From Cladorhizidae sp. MBARI D1340-BT2 (lineage: Eukaryota; Porifera; Demospongiae; Poecilosclerida; Cladorhizidae): 64,000 bases of DNA. Both the position numbers and the translations under genes were made by a program. Below, one piece after another: positions 33,508-44,889 of the stretch; the first letter of the stretch is position 1; each line of letters starts with the position of its first letter. The stretch spans positions 35,896,472-35,960,471 of the forward strand of contig JAQNBH010000003.1 in NCBI GenBank assembly GCA_028752905.1, given 5' to 3'. The notes beneath the pieces are model-generated. The model had not been told where the DNA came from, ran no database searches, and saw only the letters and a list, made by a program, of their open reading frames with translations.

Positions 33508-34119
33508 TAATACCTGTGAGAAAGTGGCAAATTCAAGTTGCTTCATGGTTCAGGGGGTTAGGGTTTCTTGTTTCAGCTCCACTGCTCTCTCCTTTTCATG
33601 CCCACCCATGGGGGTGATGGTAGGTTAGCAGGACATTGTATTGGGACTTGACAGGCAAAGAACCTATGGATGCACGTACAATATTCAGTATCATACCTAG
33701 AGTTCAACTTAGCTAAGCTAGCAGCTACGCGCTCCAAATATTAAAATTATTTATAGCTTACCTTTCTTTGTCCATTGCTAGCGCGTGGGGTCATCTTCTG
33801 TCCAGGAGCTTCCAAGGCTCAGGCAAGTGTAACTGGACACGCCATCGAAAGTTTCTGAAGAATCAAAGAACTCCGATCTTTAGCTGAACGCTCGATTCTA
33901 CTCTTTGGTCCTCGAAATTTGTTATCCACAGCGGGCACAAAAGCTGGCAAGACTAACTTCTTTTGTAATCAGGTAGCCAAGGACACGCTTTCTCTTCAGG
34001 CAATATACCGCTAAGGCTGAAAAGCCCTCAAGACAAAGATCTAGCTTGTTACTCGCCACACCCTAAGGTCACATGAAAAAGGTTCCGCGTGTCGCGGTAC
34101 AATTGAATTAATGATTTAA
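33508..34119. other. piggyBac 3' flank, no gene recognised
   Basis: This non-coding sequence between the hAT and the foldback element presumably belongs to the piggyBac 3' region or older inserted DNA. No repeat partner in the window and no convincing frame were found. Confidence 0.35.
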
Positions 34120-35684
34120 GGGGGGACGACACCTGAAAAACTTTGGAGGTTTTTTTAATTTTTTTTATCAGTTCAAACTGTTGCTGTACATATCTACTAG
34201 CCAATTCTAAAGTTTTAGAGCTATTGGATGCTCCATTTCAAAATTATGATGGTTTTTGTCCATGCATTTCTTATTGATTTGAAGAGAAACCAACAAGGAA
34301 CACTAAAGGAGGGGACAGCACCATTTTTTAAATTAAAACAAATAAACTTGTGGTTACCACTTTATAGCTCTGTAGATTCTGTAAACTTCATGGTATGGAC
34401 TTGATATATAGCTCAAAAGATAGGTCTCTCTTTGTGCTCTCTGTTGATACTAAAATATTTTTCATGGGTATAACTATAGCCTAGTTACTGGACCTAAAGT
34501 GGAGGGAACCTCAAAAACCTGAATGCCTGAACTGGCAGCATAAATATCTCCTGATTGCCAAGTGCTAGAGAGTTGAAATTAGCACCAGTGGCTAGAGGAA
34601 GCCCTACTCTATTCAATGAGTGTTTTCATAAGGCGCTAAAATGTAAGTAGGTGGTCAAGCGCGCGGGTGGAAAATGAGTTTTATGGATTATTAACGAAAT
34701 TCATTTTCCACCCACGCGCTAGACCACGCTTGACCACGTACTTAGATTTTAACGCCTAATAAAAACACTCATTGAATAGAGTAGGGCCTCCCCTAGCCAC
34801 TGGTGCTAATTTCAACTCTGTAGCACTTGGCAATCAGGAGATATTTATACTGCCAGTTCAGGCATTCAGGTTTTTGAGGTTCCCTCCACTTGTAGCTCCT
34901 GTAACTTGGCTATAGTTATACCTATGAAAAATATTTTAGTATCAACAGAGAGCACAAAGAGAGACCTATCTTTTGAGCTATATATCAAGTTCATACCATG
35001 AAGTTTACGGAATCTATGGAGTTATAAAGTGGTAACCACAAGAAGAAAAAGGGGGGGAAATACATGTGGGTCACTCTCCCCCAAAAATGCAACTGTCCCT
35101 CCTTCAACCCATTATTGCCAGGAATTCTGAAAATCTATTTTGTTCTGATTTTGCGGCGAACATACCTTTGCCACACTTGACTCAATTTCAATATTTGAGG
35201 ATTCATTTGAGAGCTCTTTTAGTGATCTGTGATATAACGGTTTGATTTTTTTTTTTTACTTGAAGCATTGCCGAGTTATGGTGATTAGAAGAGGTGACTG
35301 TCACAGATTTTGTGTTTATTTTGTGTGGTTGGAAATGAAATGCCTTAGAACTAATGAACAAGAGATGTGTTGAAAAATATGCCTCCGTTATATCACAACT
35401 AGATGTCTTGGTAAGCTACAAACCAAATTTGGGCATCTGTAGACCAGGCACTTGGGAAATATCCTCGCCGCAGTTTGGGGGTGCAATTTTTGGAGTGACC
35501 CTTGCCTTTTTGGATGTATCTTCTAAGAAAATGTGCCTATAGAGACATTTCACATATCATCTTAAAGCACACAGAATGAGCAACAAGTTGGTATCAAAAG
35601 TATCTTCACAGAAGAAAGGAAGGGAAAGTTATGATGGCTACAAAAATGCGTTCAAATTTTGGTGGTTTCAGGTGTCGTCCCCCC
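34120..35684. mobile_element. Foldback element with 19-bp termini and 0.35-kb palindrome arms
   Basis: The element starts GGGGGGACGACACCTGAAA (34120) and ends with its exact complement TTTCAGGTGTCGTCCCCCC (to 35684). Inside, 34347-35042 is a large palindrome whose arms of about 345 bp run from CTTGTGGTTACCACTTTATA to GGTGGAAAATGAGTT and back. It has no transposase, so it must be mobilised in trans. The left flank is TTAA but the right is GTTG, so the target duplication is not established. A solo arm lies at 1337-1685. The 62-codon open frame near 35354 is incidental. Confidence 0.8.
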
Positions 35685-35821
35685 GTTGCTATTGCTGAGC
35701 CTGTTAAGGCCATCACATATATAATACAGCACAGTGTGAAACTATTTAGTAACTAACCTAATAACAATCTATGTTTTAAAAAGAAGTCAACAGTACTTAA
35801 TTAATAAAATTATCCACAATA

Positions 35822-36290
35822 TTAAGTTACGAGTGTCCCGCTGCTCAGGAAGGGGGGGACAGGAGTGGACCAAAGATCATTCCTCAGCTGACCATACAAC
35901 AATTCCTTTCTCCTCTGCCACCACTTCCCTACCCAATACATAACACACTCACCCACCTCCTCCATCACTGCATCACTTACTCCCTCCACATCTTTCCCCA
36001 AAAGCAATGCCACCTTTCCATCCTTACTCACTCTTCTTAATTCATCCAGCCACTGTCTTGCCCCTGCAATTCTGCGTACCTCATCTATCAGAACCAGCCG
36101 ATCCCTCTCAAATTCCCCGCATGTCACCAAGAAATGTTCCACATCCTCCCCTGCTCCACTATCACACATTATACACCTCTCATCCCTAACTATCCCACAT
36201 CTCTTCTTATCCTCTAACAACCCAGCTGATGCAGTCCTCAGTCTAAATTGCAGCCGCACACCTTCCTGACCATGCATGGACCTCACATTA
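35822..36290 (-). pseudogene. LINE reverse-transcriptase C-terminal zinc-binding fragment
   Basis: A single minus-strand frame of about 154 residues reads GVRLQFRLRTASAGLLEDKK, then RCIMCDSGAGEDVEHFLVTC. The Cys-x-x-Cys...His...Cys pattern is the zinc-knuckle region that ends many non-LTR polymerases. It is the same family as the plus-strand remnant at 2690-3985. The 5' part is absent, as expected for a truncated LINE copy. It sits just before the inferred piggyBac right end. Confidence 0.75.
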
Positions 36291-36350
36291 ATTAATTAAT
36301 ACCGCGTATAATCGGTTCATATGTTAAGTAAGTGTATGTGGAAAAAATGA

Positions 36351-38981
36351 TCATTTGTACAATTCAGTTCTGGCGAAGGGAACTTCCATCATTGTCTCAT
36401 TGTAGCTCCTTAGCCGAATATCCATTTGTCTAGTTTGCAGTGGCAGGTGAGTGGAGTAGACAGATCCATGCAGGGTATGAGCCAAGTAGCATAGTTTCAG
36501 AAATCTTCTACGGGATGCCAAACTTGGTAGTTCAGACCAAGCTAGCAAAGTGGAGTAGTCTGTGTGGCACTGTTTGGATGCCATCCGAAGTGATAATCTC
36601 TGCACTTTTTCCATTTCCTCTTTGTAGGTGGAGTGGTGGGAGGGGCACCATATTCCAGAATGGGTCTAACATATGCAAGGTACAATTGAGAAGAGTACCT
36701 TCACTTGAATGATTGTAAAAGTTTCTGTAAATGAGACCAATCTGTTTATTAGCTCTCCTGGTGATCTGTGTAATGTGCTGCGACCAGCTGAGATTGTCGC
36801 TCACCCATACACCAAGATATTTGAAGACAGACACTCTTTGAAGCTCTGCACCATGTAATCTCATCTTGCCCATGTTCAGGAGATGGTTTCTTTTACGTGA
36901 GATCAGCATTTCAATGCATTGAAACTCGTGTGGTTTTCAATAAACCAGGCACTGATAGAGTCAAGGAATATCTGCACTTGCACATGATCACTGGGTGACG
37001 TTATTTCTCGATACATTAAAATATCATCAGCAAAGAACACGATGTGGTTTTCATCCAATGCAACACCAGCTACTTCATTTATATATATTAGAAAGAGCAG
37101 TGGGCCCAGGACTGAACCTTGCGGGATACCAGAAAGAACTTGGGTCATAGTCATGTCTTGACCATTCACTACCACAACTGATGTCTGTCCAATAGGTAAT
37201 TTCCCAGCCACCTAATTAAGTATTGGTCTAGGTGTAGATCAGTAAGCTTGTTCAGCAAAGGTACACGAGGTACTTTGTCAAAAGCCTTTGCCAGATCCGG
37301 AAAGATTGCACATACTTCAGACCCAAGTTCAAGAGATTTGTGCCAACTGTCAATAGCACTAAGTAGAGCACCAATAATTGACCTGCCTTTTAGGAATCCC
37401 CATTGATATTGCGACAGGACTGAGTGATCATACAATTTATCCATCATGTATTTATGGACATGCTTCTCCAAGAGCTTGCTCACCAAAGACAAAAGGGAAA
37501 TAGGATTTACAGGATGATTTTGACACTGGTGTAACCCTAGCTATCTTCTAGTCAGCTGGAAGATATCCATTAATCAAGGAAAGGTTGAATAGTCGTGTTA
37601 TGGCCCGTGCAATACTCGGAGCAGTAGCTTTTAACATCTTTGCTGATAGTTCATCAGGTCCGCTTGCCTTAGAAATATCCAAAGACTGAATGAGCTCAAG
37701 AATTTCTTCTTCATTGCACAAGAGGTTGTTTGGTATCGGCTCAGCAATTGGAGTGTTGTCGAAATAGTCACACGACAGTGGAGGAACTAATTGTTGAACA
37801 TAGATGAAAAGTGGTCATTTATCAAGTTAGCATTATTGGTGATGTTCATTGTACCAGAGATAAGAGCTGGAATTGATGATTGCTTTTTTTTGCTGATCTC
37901 ACGGTTTTCCAAAAGGCTTTTGGGTTTTTTGGATTTAGATTGCCATAAAAAATTTCTTCGATTGTCGGAGCATAGAGGATACTTTTGATCTCATGTGCTT
38001 GTATCTTTGGTAACTGCGACAATTTCCTTTGGCTCTCCTATAGTACAAGTTTCTTTTCCTAATTGCCTGAGTATTCGATTTTTTCATCCATGGTGGTTGA
38101 ATTTTGTCAGGTAAGATGGAACTTGGTACGCAGGATGTTATAATTTCCCAAAACGCACTTTTCCCCAATCTGACCAACAATGGTTGAAGTCACCACTTTC
38201 AAAGATGACATCTAGATCAAGATTTTCCAGAAGTTCATTTGCCTTACCGAAATCAGCAAACTCATATCTCCAAATTTTTCTCCGGGGTCTTATTTGGATA
38301 GCTGAATCCATCCCCACGCATTCAACAAGCAGCCCTTGGTGGTCCGAATTGTCGATTGGTTGAATAACATTGCACTGTATTTTCTCAATATCCATTACCA
38401 CAGCCAGATCAATAATTGTAGTGGGTGGGTTGTAGCACAGCTTGTGTCAAATCATAACATTTATTAGCCGGTTTCTATTTGAGGAAGGTTCCAGCATATT
38501 GATATTGAAGACCCCAAGAATAATAAAATTTGAGAAGGTAGTAGGATTTATTGAGGTAGTAACATCAGACAGCTTGTCAATGAGCATAGTGGAAGCCGAG
38601 GGTGGTCTATAAAAGATGCCTAAGCAAAGTGATTTTGCAGGGGGACAAGTAATGGATAAAAATATTAAAGTGCGGAACAGATATGGATTGGTTTAAAGTA
38701 ATGCTATCCTTGACCAGGACCAGTGTTCCACCACCATGACGATTTCTGTCCAGTCTGATTGTTGTATAGTTTGCTAACGATACCTCCGCATCATCAATTT
38801 CATTGCTCAACCAAGATTCAACTATACAGATTAGATCAGGATTATGGTGCAAGCAATTTGCTAATAGATCATCACGCTTTGGAAGAATGCTACGTGCATT
38901 ATAGTAGAAAATAGTTAGTTTCCCCCGCCTCCTAGGTCTACACGGACCTAGTGCAGGGGACCCTCTAAAAAGCTGACTCAC
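36351..38981 (-). pseudogene. LINE ORF2 (endonuclease + RT), left copy, frameshifted
   Basis: From the N-terminus (38981), LTIFYYNARSILPKRDDLLA and LICIVESWLSNE are the first AP-endonuclease motifs, then RLDRNRHGGGTLVLVKD. RT follows with SQYQWGFLKGRS, LAKAFDKVP (catalytic Asp in the D-L-A-K-A-F-D pattern), GIPQGSVLGPLLFLIYIN and FFADDILMYR (the A-D-D catalytic pair). The thumb ends with VFKYLGVWVSDNLSW and RLRSYNET. Several frameshifts and deletions relative to the right copy make it inactive. RT and endonuclease act together in target-primed reverse transcription. Confidence 0.9.
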
Positions 38982-39497
38982 TTGATTGAGCAGTGGAGCT
39001 ATTTGGTCTATTAGTCAGAGATCCATTCTGCAGTGACTGGTCATCAGGATGAAACACCTCCAAGGATCTGTCTCTCCAAAATTTAGGTCTTTCTATGACT
39101 TGGCCATTTCTAATCATCCAATCCTTGCCTGGTGCTTCCATTTTGTTGTTCCGGAGATATTGCTGCAGGTGGTAGTCTGCTTCCTCCTGGGCACGAGTCA
39201 TGTGAGGGTTGATGTACACAGTTGACCAATCAGCTGTGATTTGGCCTTCTTTAGGAATTCCCTCCATTTGTCCTCTCCAACTGTGACCACCAACAAATTT
39301 GGCTTGCCCTCCTTTTTCAGCCAAAATTTTGAGAGCTGTGTGTCAGAGAGATCGACCTCTAGAGCATCACTTAGATCCTTGATCCATGTTGTGGCATCTT
39401 TGCTGTCAGAGAGACCCTTCACCACAATGTTCTTTCGACGTTCTGTTGACACCTTTTCTTCAGTCTTCAAGGATTTGTGGAGTGTTGCTATGTTCAC
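38965..39497 (-). pseudogene. LINE ORF1, left copy, 5'-truncated
   Basis: Minus-strand frames read NIVVKGLSDSKDATTWIKDL, then LLVVTVGEDKWREFLKKAK, then VYINPHMTRAQEEADYHLQQ and DWMIRNGQVI. This is the RNA-binding ORF1 protein layout of CR1/L2-type LINEs (an RRM-like core and a C-terminal domain with a T-R-A-Q-E motif). The N-terminus is missing because the duplication breakpoint cuts the element at 39536. Confidence 0.7.
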
Positions 39498-39649
39498 GAT
39501 GGATGTAGAGTTTTTGAAAAGGGAGGCATGTGTTTCGATTCACTTGGTAATTAAAGTACGATGAACCAACATGTTGTACGCAAGTCATGTGTGTGTGGGG
39601 GGTGGGCGGGGGGCGGGGGGGGGGAGGCGGATTATTTTATTAGCAATGT

Positions 39650-40145
39650 TCAAAAGACTAGCAATGTTCAAATCAAGAGAGCGACTTACTAGCAATATGA
39701 GATAGATTTACTAGCAATATGAGCTAGATTTACTAGCAATATGAGATAGATTTACTAGCAATATGAGATAGATTTACTAGCAATACGAGATAGATTTACT
39801 AGCAATATGAGATACATTTACTAGCAATATTCAAATAAAGAGATAGATTTACTAGCAATGTTCAAATAAAGAGATAGATTTACTAGCAATATGAGATAGA
39901 TTTACTAGCAATATTCAAATAAAGAGATAGGTTTACTAGCAATATTCAAATAAAGAGATAGATTTACTAGCAATGTTCAAATAAAGAGATAGATTTACTA
40001 GCAATATGAGATAGATTTACTAGCAATATGAGATAGATTTACTATATAGCAATATGAGATAGATTTACTAACAATATTCAAATAAAGAGATAGGTTTACT
40101 AGCAATATTAAAATAAAGAGATAGGTTTACTAGCAATCTTCAGAT
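39650..40145 (+). repeat. TTTACTAGCAAT tandem array (block B)
   Basis: Same unit types as 5010-5850, with about 20 units. It has no interrupting unique segment; one unit carries TATA in TACTATATAGCAAT near 40045. Confidence 0.9.
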
Positions 40146-40789
40146 AAAGGATGTTGAGTGAAGTCATGTGACAATGTATGGGTGAAAACTGTAGTGATTG
40201 GTCATCTGACTATTCTATGTTCTGAACAGGAGCTCAAGGTTTGCATACATGTAAAGACAATTTATAGCCACAAAAACATGCAGGAAACTAAGGAACCACT
40301 AAGTATGAATATAAGCGTATCAAAGTAATACACAAATTCATATAGCAATAATAGAGTTAAACCACATTTCCCCCATTAAGCCCGACAGGCAGGTTGATGG
40401 GAATCCGAGTTTGTGATCTGGTAACGATTCTTCCTGGCTCACATCTGGTTGTGAAGTTGAATCACTTAGAGAAGAAGTGGACTCGGTTTGTTTAATCTAA
40501 AGCTGTTTATGCAGAGGCTATATACAATATTCAGATGACAGCGATTGCATCTGATAGATCCCATTAGAGTGTCAACAATGTACGACTGTGGACTTTTGGT
40601 GATTGCAATAACTCTTCCCTGTCATGGGGAATCTGATGTGATAATTTTTCACTCAATGTCTCACGTCAAAATTCCTTTTTTGTATTTCATCTCATTCACT
40701 CCTCGAAATTCATTCACGTACGTCCATTCTGGGACACAGTCACCTTGCTTGTGGCACCAACCTGCCACCTTCACCCCATTGACGACTCT

Positions 40790-41365
40790 TCAGTGCTCAA
40801 GTTGCACCAAAGCACTGAAGTACTTCGATATGTGAATAGTGCCAGAAAGGGGTGTGCGGGTTGCTTCAGGGAATGTTTTTACCGTGCGTTCAACCTGCCT
40901 GTTGCTCTGAGTGTAAAGAGTGCCATTAGTGACATGTTTGAAACCATAGGAACTAGCAAAGTCTGCAAATTCCAGAGAAGATAACAGGTGGACCATTATC
41001 ACTTATCACAACTTCAGGTGTACCATGACACGAGAATGCTACTCTGATGGCGATGATGACATTACTTAAGACAGTGAAGATCAGCTGACTCACCTCAGGA
41101 TACCTGGAGGGGTAATCTATGACTATGTAGAAACAGCTCTGTCCTGACAACCTGCCATGGATATTCTGATAATGAAGTTGTGATCAGTGGGTTTTTTCAT
41201 GAGCTTAACTTGTTTAGCACAGACTGGGCATCAGAGTATTGTCTGATGAACACACTGCATCATACCACACCACCTCACTGAATGTCTCACCCTCATCCTG
41301 CACTTATAAATACCCTGAACACTCAGATCAATCTGCTCCATGGTATCTTGCTGTAATAACTTTTG
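40790..41365 (-). pseudogene. Ty3/gypsy integrase remnant (block B)
   Basis: Reads VIDYPSRYPEVSQL, CHGTPEVVISDNGP and YTQSNRQVER as in block A, with the zinc-binding stretch upstream to about 41360. It is disrupted by the same frameshifts, so decay predates the duplication. Confidence 0.85.
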
Positions 41366-41792
41366 TATGACAATGCGGTTATTGAACATTAGGATCTGTT
41401 AAGAGAACTTCCAATATGGCATAAGGTCCATAGAAATTTAGGATCTCTGTAGCTAACCATCTTGCAGAATTACTTGCAACACACAACTCCTTCTGGAGTG
41501 CACTTTGGTAAGTATCCAACCGTGTTATTTGCTGGTAATCCTGCAGAGACCACACGAAAGAAGTCCTCAACTTCCTCTTGATGAATTATATTCCTTTGAG
41601 TGGGATGTAATCTACAGCAGCTTAGCGAGGACATGTTTTTTACGCCGTAAAAAAATTCGCTAATAGCTATAAAAATGAAGAATACAAGGGGGCTGAGAAT
41701 AAATTGATGTTAAGTATTGAACTAGAGTTTGTGGTCTTCAATTTATAAAAAAAATGCTCCCCATGTACATATCCAGTGAATTTCTCACATGC

Positions 41793-42005
41793 TCATGCTG
41801 CCTTTTTCTCCATTTGTGCATAATGTCTCTCTGTCTCTGAAAGTCCTCGTGATACATGTGCCACTGGTCTCCATGCTTTGTCCATTTCTTGGAGAAGGAC
41901 GGCTCTAACTCCTAAAGATGATGCATTAGCAGAGATCTTATGGCAAACAGTGGGATTGTAGCGGACCAATGTAGTTGGATCAGTCAACTGCTCTTTGATG
42001 GGCAT
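41793..42005 (-). pseudogene. Ty3/gypsy RNase H-region remnant (block B)
   Basis: Reads PIKEQLTDPTTLVRYNPT, ISANASSLGVRAVLLQE and, where block A has a 5-bp insertion, the intact continuation VSRGLSETERHYAQMEK. Block B is therefore closer to the ancestral state here. The catalytic Asp is Asn in both copies. Confidence 0.8.
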
Positions 42006-42450
42006 AAATTGGTTTTTCTTGGTCTAGCCCCCACAATAGAAATATTATAAAATTATTATTTATTATGTCTAAAGAATCCATCAAATTTGGTAAATATAGG
42101 TTCATAGGTGAATTTTCTTCTCTTATAATGGTGTGCCAACTTTTCTTGTCTCTGCTGCATTAGCCAGTCCTGATTCACTTCTGTACTGTTCAAACTTCCT
42201 TCTCCATTGAGCCCAGCCATCTGCGCATGTCAAGTCAAAAGATCCTAGTGCATTTGGAAATTCATCCAACCTCTGACAGCATGTAGTGATTGGTCAGCTA
42301 GCTACAGTAAGTTCTAACCAGAAGCTCAAGGTTTTCACATAGACCAGATCTTTATTAAACCTCAAAAATATCCAGGGAACTATATAACCACCAAATACGA
42401 ATATGAGCATATCAGAATATATATTATAGCAATAATAAAGTTATCCCACA

Positions 42451-43790
42451 GAAATAGCATACTCTCTTGGAGACTGTTTATTCCTCCATGTAATGAACCT
42501 ACATACACACACATGCTTGAGGCAAAAATATTTTCAGGTTTCTCTTACAATCAGCTTTTTTAATGCCAACATTTCTACTTAAATAGTTCAGTCTTCGTCA
42601 GGGAAAACAAAAAAATATTAAAATAATGCAACGCCTCCACACGCTCTGGCAACCTATTTCATCAAAAATGCACATGACTCATGATCTACTTGAATTACAG
42701 AGCGAATTATAGAAATACATGTATGCGTCAAAGTATTCGATGTCAGCCGAGAATAATCCTACAAGTTTTTCTTAGCCTAGCTTTCCTGATTCCTCTGTTT
42801 CTACTGCACACATTACGCTTTCTCACTCATTTGTTGCCCCCACGTTCATCTCTTTTGTTTTGCTGGTTTCATTGTTACACTGAATTGGCTCATAGAAGTG
42901 CAATTGAGCACATCTGCAGAATTACACTGTTGCTCATGTATAGAGAGGCCATTTATTTCTCCATGTGATGAACATATCTGGCTCTCTACGTTCACCTGAG
43001 GCAAAAAGGTTCCCATGATCATAATTTTTCCCTTCACTAGATGATTACATGACTCAAAGCGGAACATGATGAGTTATTTCTTGAGTCTAAGGCATGTTAA
43101 AATACAGCTTACGAGTGATCCATATTCTATTAGGAGTGTGATAAATTGTTTATTCTATACTTGATTATCTGATAACAATTACAATACATAACAGTCAGTT
43201 TGTGTTCCATCAGTCAGTTGGTCCAGCAAGGTCCGTCGGCCAAGATTGATGTTATCTTATCTACACACACATTTAAGTCACTTTAAGCTACTTCATAATC
43301 CACAAACAACAGCTTATGCCATGTTGGAAAATGTTGCGGAAAAATTCCCATAATTTTTACCACAATTATAAACATATATATAGTGCTTATTTAATAAGAT
43401 AACTAATATCAATATATGTACACAAACCCCGGAAACTTTTAAGCTTTTTATAAGCAGTGCTGTTCTCATTTATTTGTGCTCCAGTCTAACTTGGAATCCA
43501 TTTCTGTTTTCTCTATCACTCTTCACTATGATGACCATCGATTTACATGTAAGCCCGCATTATTTAAGGCAGGAGACCTGTTCATATTTTTACGGGTGAT
43601 TTTTATTCTCTATTCCGAAAAATAGGTAAAGGTTACTATGACATAATAGCTGCATGCTTGTGCACGTGTCAATAACTAGTCTCCCTGAGCCGAGTCAGGA
43701 AGCTGCAGCACATTTTCGTACGAAAATGTGATCCCTCAGAAGTTGACTCCGAGACAATAGTTACCAACACAGACTTCAACAAAAGCCTGA
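42451..43790. other. Block B counterpart of 8156-9447; no gene called
   Basis: It holds the same weak minus-strand conserved frame (43067-42846, ending earlier because of one extra T), the 22-bp palindrome at 43709-43730, and a short segment near 43565-43595 that block A lacks. Confidence 0.4.
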
Positions 43791-43904
43791 AACTACTTAT
43801 GATGCATGTGTGAAAGTGCTATATATAGAACTACTTATGATGCATGTGTCCATGTGCTATATATAGAACTACTTATGATGCATGTGTCCATGTGCTATAT
43901 ATAG
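43791..43904 (+). repeat. 38-bp tandem repeat, three units (block B)
   Basis: Same unit as 9448-9605, one unit fewer. Confidence 0.9.
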
Positions 43905-44889
43905 AACTAGCTGAAGTTATGCATGCACACAGAAATGAAATAATGTAACCCTGCGCCAGTTTAGTCATTATTTTACAACTTTTATATTCTTTTTTGTGTT
44001 CCTGCATATATACAGAATATATATTATATATATAGCCATACTCTGTTGTGGGAGAGTGCTAGCCACAGATGTAGAAAGCAACAGGCAGCATGGAACTCCA
44101 CAGAGTGAAAATTTAGATTATTCAGCTGATCTGATTCAGTTCTTAGCACACACTGGCAGACCCATATCTATTACTTATTCATTGCAAGTATATATTTTTG
44201 ACCTAATAATAAATGAAAACTGGCTGGGGTTAAGGCTGGGGTTAATTGGTGATTACATCAAAAATAATTGGGGGGGAAATTTTTTTTAATTAAAAACAAT
44301 AACACACTCCCTACCTACCTTCTACCAACTCACCAAGTTTTTTAAGAATATTTTATTCGAAATAAAAATATATTCAATTTTTCTTCTTCAAAATTTCATT
44401 AAATTTGAAATCTTTTTTTAAACACATCCTGATCAACTCTCGACCTACTAACCAAGTTTGGTTCAAATCAGTTTAGGCATTTGGCCAGGTATATGCCCTA
44501 GGCACCCACAAAGATTGCCCCTTTTCAATAAAAAGGCTTGGAAAATGACTAGTCTTAGGCTTGGAAAATGACTAGTGTTAGGACTTGGAAAATGACTAGG
44601 ATTATGCTTGGACCATGACTAGGGCAGATAAGTTCCTGAATGATGCAATCAATCTATATAGCTAATGCAGTTGAATTAGTTTGAATGCAAAGAACCGAGC
44701 AGTCAGATGATTTGCAGATAGATTCATTGCGTGTACAATTTAGTAACAAGGATGGTCAAAAATGGCATCTTATGATTGGTTAGTTCTGGTGTTACATTGA
44801 GTAACTTCTTCTTTTGTCGCTGCTTGACTACAAAACCAAACGGAGACAAGAAGAAAAAAAGATATAGCTGAAACGAGAATTTGATGGTG

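Larger units (their letters stand above)
24176..36319 (+). mobile_element. piggyBac element expanded to 12 kb by nested insertions
   Basis: The left end is TTAA (24176-24179) followed by CCGATTAACGGCG. The right end is GCGTATAATCGG (to 36315) followed by TTCA, a one-base change from TTAA. Left and right termini match as inverted repeats (CCGATTA then CGGCG/CGCGG, with a small indel). After the right TTCA, TATGTT...AAGTAAGTGTATG continues exactly as block B continues after its own empty TTAA (55846-55849). A GACGCCAATTGGC palindrome recurs near both 24193 and 26511 (subterminal). Inside are the piggyBac transposase (26717-29982), two hAT elements, a foldback element, a LINE fragment and a minisatellite. 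The right end is the least certain part. Confidence 0.7.
36320..39536 (-). mobile_element. CR1/L2-type LINE, left copy (5' cut by the duplication junction)
   Basis: It is collinear with 55850-59136 on the same strand. It encodes ORF1 and an AP endonuclease/reverse transcriptase ORF2, both frameshifted. The 3' end (about 36320-36345, minus strand CATACACTTACTT) abuts the inferred piggyBac right end. The 5' side stops at ATGTGTTTC (39536) exactly where block B begins, while the right copy continues for about 790 bp further. The truncation here is therefore a duplication breakpoint and not ordinary 5' truncation. Confidence 0.9.
40190..42450 (-). mobile_element. Decayed Ty3/gypsy element (block B copy)
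   Basis: Counterpart of 5888-8155. LTRs lie at 40190-40376 and 42292-42450. The left LTR carries a small insertion (TGTAAAGACA region) relative to block A. Purine tract and primer-site sequence are conserved. The gag frame is broken by an extra base (CAGTCCTG near 42167). Confidence 0.85.

Noticed and set aside
36440..39564. Plus-strand frames across the left LINE
   Set aside because: They lie antisense to recognisable ORF1, endonuclease and RT motifs and have no domains of their own.
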